11,792 nt of DNA, taken from Streptosporangiaceae bacterium. Lineage in GTDB: Bacteria; Actinomycetota; Actinomycetes; Streptosporangiales; Streptosporangiaceae. The position numbers were made by a program, and so were the translations under genes. Under the pieces are notes generated by a model. It was not told where the DNA came from. It saw only the letters and a program-made list of their open reading frames with translations, and made no database searches. The stretch is from assembly GCA_030039095.1 (NCBI GenBank), contig JASHQP010000639.1:1-11792 (forward strand), in the 5' to 3' direction. Shown here piece after piece: positions 10,255 to 11,792 of the stretch (position 1 is its first letter; the number at the start of each line of letters is the position of its first letter).

Positions 10255-11124
10255 TCACTCGGCAACGACCGCAACTGGTCCGTGCGCGTGGCTGAGCACG
10301 GCGTGAATGACCGGGTCCGCTCCCGGATGCCGGGACTCACCGCCGTTGCGGCCCAGAACGACCAGGTCGGCACGAGCTGAGGCAGCGGCCAGGACCCGCC
10401 CTGGCGCGGCGTGCACGACGTCCTCGACGACATCGACGTCCGGGTACTTTTCCCGCCAGAAGCTCAGCAGGCCGGTCAGCCACCCTGAGACCTCGGCCGT
10501 GACAGCATCGGCGTCGGCTCCGGGCCGTTCCGTGCCCGTGAGCCGCATCTCGGACAGGAACACCTGCCAGGCGTGCATGGCGCGCAGCCGCGCCTTGCGC
10601 AGCGCCGCCTCCTGGAACGCGAAGCCGATCGCGGCGGACTGGCCGAGATCGCGCACCCCCACGACCACCTCGCGGTGCACGGCCATGTTCTCGTCGCGCA
10701 CGACCACGACCGGACAGTCAGCCCGGGTGGCGACGTACCGGCTGACGGAGCCGAGCAGCAGCGCGGCGAAGCCACCGGCGCCCCGGGACCCGACCACGAG
10801 CATCGAGGCGCCGGCGGCGGCGTCGATCAGGGCCGAAGACGAGCCTGGTACGAGCGCAGTGTCCACCGCAAGAGCCGGCTCGGTCTCGGCGGCGTGCTCA
10901 GCCGCCTCCGCAAGGGCACGCTCGTAGGACGAGGCGATGAGGTCCCCGACGACGTCCGGCGAGCCCTCTGGCTCATGGCGCCAGGACATTCGCTTCGGCA
11001 GAATGGGCACGGACACGATCCGGAGCGCGGCGCCGCGCAGCACAGCCTCGCGAGCCGCCCACTCCACGGCGCCGAATGACTGGTCGGAACCATCCGTACC
11101 GACCACAACAAGATCCGGTTTCAT
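10255..11124 (-). CDS. Universal stress protein, tandem UspA domains (289 aa)
   Basis: Two UspA domains in tandem. The first begins DLVVVGTDGSDQS and has an intact ATP loop, VGSRGAGGFAALLLGSVSRYV. The second begins EVVVGVRDLGQSA; its loop is degraded to LGRNGGESRHPGADPVIHAV, without the G-S pair, so only the first half is likely to bind ATP. ATG at 11124 is chosen over the in-frame ATG at 11130, because GAGGAG abuts the latter but is 6 bp from the former. A DosR-like box is centred about 88 bp upstream. The TGA is immediately followed, in frame, by the hspX-like fragment. It resembles the other tandem stress protein in this window in layout but is clearly diverged from it. Confidence 0.93.
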   Translation of the reverse strand: MKPDLVVVGTDGSDQSFGAVEWAAREAVLRGAALRIVSVPILPKRMSWRHEPEGSPDVVGDLIASSYERALAEAAEHAAETEPALAVDTALVPGSSSALIDAAAGASMLVVGSRGAGGFAALLLGSVSRYVATRADCPVVVVRDENMAVHREVVVGVRDLGQSAAIGFAFQEAALRKARLRAMHAWQVFLSEMRLTGTERPGADADAVTAEVSGWLTGLLSFWREKYPDVDVVEDVVHAAPGRVLAAASARADLVVLGRNGGESRHPGADPVIHAVLSHAHGPVAVVAE

Positions 11125-11205
11125 GGGCATCTCCTCGGTAGATCCGCTCGTTCCAGGATCAGCCGGGGGCAGGCCCACGCCCAGAGGCGTTGGGCCGTGC
11201 CGATC

Positions 11206-11219
11206 GGGTCGTTGGTCCC
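11206..11219. promoter_or_regulatory. DosR/DevR-like box (one mismatch)
   Basis: GGGTC-GTTG-GTCCC differs from GGGAC-N4-GTCCC at one arm position and keeps the 4-bp spacer. It lies just past the stop of the small zinc-ribbon gene and about 88 bp upstream of the 289-aa stress protein start, matching the distance seen at the single-domain stress protein gene. Confidence 0.58.
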
Positions 11220-11224
11220 GCCGT

Positions 11225-11485
11225 TCAGAACCGTGGCAGGCGGTGAATGACTGCGCCCGCCGCCGCCAACTCGGCCCGGCAGGCCCGGTAATGGTGGCCG
11301 CACAGCAACAGGTCGACCGGGCGGATCCCGCCCGGCCGCGGTGGGAACACGGCGACGACAGTGGGCCTGGCCGAGCAGCAGCATGCGCGCTCGGCGCCGG
11401 TGAACACCGAGGCCCAATCGGGCGGTTCAGGCGCGCCCGGCTGCCGCTCTGGGTGTCGCGAGCGAACTGAGCTCTTTGTGTACAT
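11225..11485 (-). CDS. Small DUF7455-like zinc-ribbon protein (about 86 aa)
   Basis: The C-terminal part has LLLCGHHYRACRAELAAAGAV (C62, H64, H65), resembling the LLFCAHHGRKFEPEL segment of small actinobacterial DUF7455 proteins, and AERACCCSA (C34-C36), which matches their ADRCDRCGA knuckle except that the first Cys position is Ala and neighbouring residues are Cys. These proteins are predicted zinc-binding; their function is unknown. The start is uncertain. ATG at 11485 has no clear ribosome site; an in-frame GTG before FTGAERACC would give about 60 residues, closer to the usual start of the conserved part. The gene points away from the dosS-like gene and toward the stress protein. If it is not real, 11125-11625 is a noncoding gap holding only the DosR-like box. 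Confidence 0.6.
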   Translation of the reverse strand: MYTKSSVRSRHPERQPGAPEPPDWASVFTGAERACCCSARPTVVAVFPPRPGGIRPVDLLLCGHHYRACRAELAAAGAVIHRLPRF

Positions 11486-11625
11486 GTAATGAGATTGGAG
11501 CGGGTACCCAGCTGTCCGATAGGGACGTTTTTCGGATACTCGAGGGGCTAACGACCTGCACTGGACCGATGCCGATGCTGGCGTAAGATCAAGTCGCCCG
11601 GAGAACACAAACCTCTGGATGGAGC

Positions 11626-11792
11626 GTGGAGCCGAAGCAAGGCAGGCCGCTGCTGCCCCAGCTGCGCCTCGATGACCTGCTGGCGGAGTTGCAGGTGAGG
11701 CTCTCGGCAGCGGTCAAGACGCGCGATCGGGTGCATGCGCTGCTCGAGGCGGTGGTCGCGGTCGGCAGCAACCTCGACCTCGAGGTCGTGCT
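11626..11792 (+). CDS. dosS-like: DosS/DevS-like GAF sensor histidine kinase, N-terminal fragment (runs off window)
   Basis: Fifty-five codons are present before the window ends. Residues 9-55 include LLPQLRLDDLLAELQVRL, AAVKTRDRVHALLEAVVAV and NLDLEVVL. These line up with the N-terminus of mycobacterial DosS/DosT (LSQLRLHELLVEVQDRV, GRDRLDGLVEAMLVV, LDLEATL), the segment leading into the first GAF domain. In mycobacteria that GAF domain binds heme and senses oxygen, NO or CO, and the kinase activates DosR. The heme and kinase domains are outside this window, so sensing is inferred. GTG at 11626 is the first possible start after an in-frame TAA at 11584; GGA about 6 bp upstream gives only a weak ribosome site. 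Its presence beside DosR-like boxes and DosR-type targets supports a complete local hypoxia circuit. Confidence 0.8.
   Translation, partial: MEPKQGRPLLPQLRLDDLLAELQVRLSAAVKTRDRVHALLEAVVAVGSNLDLEVV

Noticed and set aside
11521..11534. GGGAC half-site near the dosS-like and small zinc-ribbon genes
   Set aside because: Only one arm matches the DosR-like box; the partner position reads TTCGG, so it is not called as a box. GGGGC-TAAC-GACCT at 11544-11557 has three mismatches and was rejected too.

Overview
This window is high-GC actinobacterial DNA: strong third-position GC in every gene, GTG starts, GGAGG-type ribosome sites and actinobacterial protein families. It reads as a hypoxia/dormancy (DosR/DevR-type) gene island in an actinomycete that is probably not a mycobacterium. 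The genus cannot be fixed from the sequence. The evidence is the gene set: an Acg-type nitroreductase, three universal stress proteins, an HspX-like alpha-crystallin remnant and the N-terminus of a DosS/DevS-like sensor kinase. It is reinforced by four inverted repeats of the form GGGAC-N4-GTCCC, two perfect and two degenerate, each lying about 85-140 bp upstream of a gene start. In mycobacteria this is the core of the DosR box.

Layout, left to right. An acg-like nitroreductase (1-744, minus, cut by the window edge) diverges from a tandem-domain universal stress protein (980-1942, plus), with a perfect DosR-like box and a CRP-like palindrome between them. Next comes a tightly coupled minus-strand operon, transcribed from about 8.2 kb down to 1.9 kb. 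It encodes a GltD/PreT-like FAD/NAD(P) oxidoreductase with ferredoxin domains (6506-8170), a full-length NifJ-type pyruvate:ferredoxin oxidoreductase (2901-6509) and a dihydroorotate-dehydrogenase-like flavoprotein (1894-2901). The genes overlap as GTGA and TGATG, and the last one overlaps the tail of the convergent stress-protein gene by 49 bp. A second perfect DosR-like box sits between this operon and a divergent zinc alcohol dehydrogenase (8378-9418), which ends in a strong intrinsic terminator. After that, on the minus strand, are a single-domain universal stress protein (9512-9928), an N-terminally truncated hspX-like fragment (10021-10254), another tandem universal stress protein (10255-11124) and a probable small DUF7455-like zinc-ribbon protein (11225-11485). 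The window ends inside a dosS-like kinase gene (11626 onward, plus).

How the genes may work together (inference): under low oxygen a DosS/DosR-type system would switch on the stress proteins, the nitroreductase and an oxygen-sensitive fermentative module. PFOR would oxidise pyruvate to acetyl-CoA and pass electrons to iron-sulfur carriers. The GltD-like flavoprotein could exchange these electrons with NAD(P)(H). The alcohol dehydrogenase could help rebalance NAD(H). The DHOD-like protein lacks the usual dihydroorotate active-site motifs and its role is unknown. A DosR-box-associated PFOR/flavoprotein/DHOD-like operon is the most unusual part of the window.
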